Assembly (NCBI GenBank): GCA_037576195.1
Contig: CM075103.1
Coordinates: forward strand, 14,694,001-14,758,000
Source: Phytoseiulus persimilis
Lineage: Eukaryota; Arthropoda; Arachnida; Mesostigmata; Phytoseiidae
Length of the DNA: 64,000 nt
Direction of reading: 5' to 3'
Part shown: positions 61,392 to 64,000 of the stretch, piece by piece
Numbering within the stretch: the first letter of the stretch is position 1
Layout of the letters: each line of letters opens with the position of its first letter
Program-made: the position numbers and the translations under genes
The notes under the pieces: model-generated
What the model was told of the DNA's origin: nothing
The model's database searches: none
Seen by the model: the letters and a program-made list of their open reading frames with translations, nothing else

Positions 61392-62547
61392 CGTTATCAG
61401 ATCGTGATGGCGACAGCGTGGAGGAGTGCATGCGGAAGGATGGATGGATGAACGCATTTCGCACGCTCGCAATCATCCTCAGACTCTGATATCGGAGATC
61501 TCTCCCCCTATAACTGATCATCCGAGAGAGACCTGATCCGTGACTGTTACCGCCGCGCTGTTGACCAGTCTTTCCTTGAGATAGATTTTCTTCAAGACGA
61601 CATGAAGAAATCGCTCCTCAACCCCGACGATTGTGTGTGCGCACATGCTGAACCCAGTGGAGCGCTACCCTTGTCAAGCTCAGATAAGAAGTTGAACAGT
61701 CCCCGAACATCCTGTCCTGGACAGCGATTGAAGAGCCCAGACGCAAAACGTCGTGCCTCCAAACTTTCAAAAGTCGAGTTGTCAGACAGAAATTTATTCA
61801 ACCGATATGATAGCGTTATCTCGCGTTCTTTTCGAAACCCATTCACTCCTTGTTTCCTTTCCTTCTACTTTTTGCGTTGCCAAGGAAAGCGCAAAATAAT
61901 ATTGTCGGAACTCAAGTCGATGAATTCCCGACTGAAAACTTGACTTTCAGTTTGTAGTTGCGACGTTTTGCATCTGGGCTCTTCGATCGTTGTCGATACT
62001 ATCGCTCCCAAAGTACATCCGGAACATTCGCCCGGAAGCAGCGTCATGCGATTGGAGCGCTGTCGCGCTCGAGAGCATTCGAACAGTATTAGGTGACCTC
62101 TAGATCCAAGGCCTGCGTCGACTCCCGGGAATTCGAGTGAGGGTTCACTCACTGTTCCTCAAAAATAGCCAAGCGAGCACTACCCGGGCGGAGCGCGGAT
62201 CAACCTGGCGAGGATTCGACCGTGCGGTGTTCGGGCGAGCGTTTTCGAGCGCTCTGGCGGTAGCTGATCTCCCGGAGATTCGCGGCGCCGGCTCACTCAC
62301 TCTCTGAGTCACCATGCGTGTGTTTTTCGGGACTGAAACGCAGTGGAGAATGTCTCGGAGTCGATCGAGTATCTCCGTCGACAGTGGGAATTCAGTCTGC
62401 CAGAGCAGAGAAGAAAAGAACCCCCGGTCAGTGTCCCCCAATCGAAGTTTTGATCATCTTGGATAAAGAGCATCGAAGCTCAGAAATTCAGTCGGCATTT
62501 GCAATAAGAAAACATGGTCTCTGAGGGATGGTCGTCTCGAGGTTGTC
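61392..62547. other. Intergenic, no gene recognised
   Basis: Upstream of the ArfGAP. Short overlapping frames only; the 98-codon minus frame at 62,145-62,441 is unrecognised. Confidence 0.5.
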
Positions 62548-62923
62548 ATGACAGGCGAGATGTCTGAGAGTTCTGAGGCGTCGGCTCCCGTTCTCGAACT
62601 GGATGCCAAGCCCTACAGGGTGGGTTCGATTCCGTCGGCTTGCGCTCTGCGTTTGAGGATGATTCCGGTGATTCCCGCTTCATCTGAAGAAGGAAAACGA
62701 ATCAGGGGGTCCAGCATCCCATATTGTGAGAACTTTGGCGGGTTCTTAAATGAGCGATTCCGTTGATCCGAGTGAGATGAGAAATATCCAGGACCTGCGC
62801 GTCGGAATCATCAGGCACTCCAAGATGGTCGGGCCCGTTGCGAAAAAAAGCCCTGCTGCAGCGGTGACCGGATCCGAAGCTCCGGCGACTATTTTGAAAA
62901 TTGAAATTTTGAAAAAAAAATAA
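62548..62923 (+). CDS. Possible small two-exon gene, 67 residues
   Basis: Exon 1 is 62,548-62,619 (ATG, 24 codons, MTGEMSESSEASAPVLELDA). A GTGGGT donor, a 172-bp intron and an ATATCCAG acceptor lead to exon 2 at 62,792-62,923 (43 codons plus stop), phase 0. Exon 2 reads DLRVGIIRHSKMVGPVAKKS and ends LKIEILKKK. An A-rich AATAAA-like run overlaps the stop. I do not recognise the protein. The evidence is splice-signal and phase compatibility only; an ATG just before exon 2 (at 62,777) could instead start a single-exon frame. Confidence 0.3.
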
Positions 62924-63079
62924 ATAGCTGGATATCGAGCGCCTTTCCGACACCATGGTAGGTGTGATCATAGCCGGAAAATCCCCGGTCGGTTCCAGAA
63001 CCCTCCGCGGATGCCCTGTGCAAAGCCGGATTTAATCGGCGCGTCCAGTACAACTGACGGCATGTTCTCAATGGATTGT

Positions 63080-64000
63080 TTATTCGTTCCCCATGGTACA
63101 GCCCTGGCATTGGTTGTATGTTGGATTAAAATACACCGGGTATGCGAGGCCTGGCATCGGTGCACCAGGGGGGAACTGCGGTTCCGGTACCGGGTAACCA
63201 ACGCGCTGGGTGGCTGAGATGTCAGGCGGTGCACCGTAGTGAATCGTCAGCTGGATCAACTGATTATTGTACGGGTCCAGAGGGCAAATCCCCTCGAACC
63301 TGTCCGCTGATCTCTGATCTAGTGAAGTTCCGTCCGGGCCCACGATGCGGTTGGGAGCAGCCGCGGTCGGGCACTCCTGCGGACGCGACGATGATGGAGG
63401 CTGCTCGCCCTCTTCGGTCTTCCTGGAGATTGCGGGTGGAGCCGGGAGAACTTCACGACATTTCCGGGAGAACGCGGTATCTTCAAACTGGACGAACTCG
63501 TCCTGGGAATCGGCGTCAGTGGAGAAGTTCGAGCACTCCGTGACATCACCTTCGGTTGCAGAGGTGTCATCGATACTCTCGAACAGATCGTCGCCGACGT
63601 CGCCGGAAGTCTCGTCCGACGTCTCGAGCTCGTTCACCGGCTCGGCCAAACCATCGATGTGCAGGACCCTGTTGAAACAAATATCGATTGAGAGTTGAGA
63701 CGATTATGCGGATCTTGCCTGGGCATGTTTGAAACCATCAAATCCATACATTTCGAAAGCCTCCTCTAGCTGGTGGATTTTTTCCGCGATTTCGCGCTGA
63801 ATTTTGCCGTCTGAGAGAATCTGTTTTTCCGTCTCGGCGGTCATTTCCTTGAGGTGAGTCCGGATCATATCTTCGAAATAAACAGAAAGTTACCTCGTTG
63901 AACCATCGAGAAAATCTCTCCCGCACTCTCGCAGTGTCGCTCCGTCGTTGAAACGACTGACGAATCTTCCGTACGTGTTTCGAGCTCCTCAGAAATTTAT
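63080..64000 (-). CDS. Acidic coiled-coil protein, partial (runs off right edge)
   Basis: Last three exons of a minus-strand gene: 63,894-64,000 and beyond, 63,750-63,870, and 63,080-63,668 (stop). Phases agree: the first ends with one base of a codon and the second with two. The second exon encodes a helical segment (MIRTHLKEMTAETEKQILS) continuing to HQLEEAFE. The last exon starts VLHIDGLAEPVNELETSDE, is Asp/Glu/Ser-rich for about 60 residues, then Pro-rich, ending with an aromatic-proline tail (FPPGAPMPGLAYPVYFNP). A frame begun at 63,649 would use TTG, so it is not the true start. Family unknown. An alternative GC donor at about 63,718 would extend exon two by about 12 codons but breaks phase. 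Confidence 0.6.

Noticed and set aside
63718..63750. GC-AG intron in the right-edge gene
   Set aside because: The GCAAGA site breaks phase with the next exon, whereas the GTATGG donor at 63,749 restores it.

Overview
The window looks like nuclear DNA of an arthropod, most likely a chelicerate. The coding genes carry spliceosomal GT-AG introns, many only 50-200 bp long. There is a divergent H2B/H2A and H4/H3 histone cluster with metazoan histone 3' stem-loops, a serum response factor (SRF/MADS) gene, a kinesin-5 gene and an alpha-tubulin gene. The H2B N-terminus resembles acarine H2Bs as I remember them, and base composition is near 50% GC. A mesostigmatan mite would fit, but this is inference and no search was run.

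Layout. Bases 1 to about 16.9 kb hold no gene I can name, only short simple repeats and two weak candidate exons on the minus strand. From 17.05 to 18.6 kb there is an SRF-type MADS-box gene on the minus strand, with its 3' end unresolved. An SLC35E3-like nucleotide-sugar transporter lies at 19.9-21.8 kb on the plus strand. A 13-exon kinesin-5 mitotic motor occupies 23.6-31.7 kb on the plus strand. A complete Mutator-like DNA transposon sits at 32,250-36,296, with a 9-bp target duplication, terminal inverted repeats built from 15-bp tandem units, and an intact FLYWCH plus MULE transposase.

From 37.0 to 48.4 kb lies an unusual block bounded by a 153-bp inverted repeat. It contains a divergent, acidic-tailed H2B-like gene and a 9.7-kb array of about 214 copies of a 45-bp unit (15 codons), organised into 1,710-bp higher-order duplications. 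The array is open in one frame except for two stops and one frameshift.

The right side is gene-rich. It has an 11-exon AGC-family kinase (49.3-52.9 kb) whose DFG motif reads DYD, then H2B(-)/H2A(+) and H4(-)/H3(+) (53.8-56.85 kb). Next come a divergent alpha-tubulin (58.65-60.16 kb), an SMAP-type ArfGAP on the minus strand (60.6-61.4 kb), a possible 67-residue two-exon gene (62.5-62.9 kb), and an acidic coiled-coil protein on the minus strand that runs off the right end.

Several genes concern chromatin or the mitotic spindle (replication-dependent histones, H2B variant, kinesin-5, alpha-tubulin). They have separate promoters and no operon-like arrangement, so nothing beyond co-location is claimed. 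All exon models were built by hand from splice signals and reading-phase continuity.
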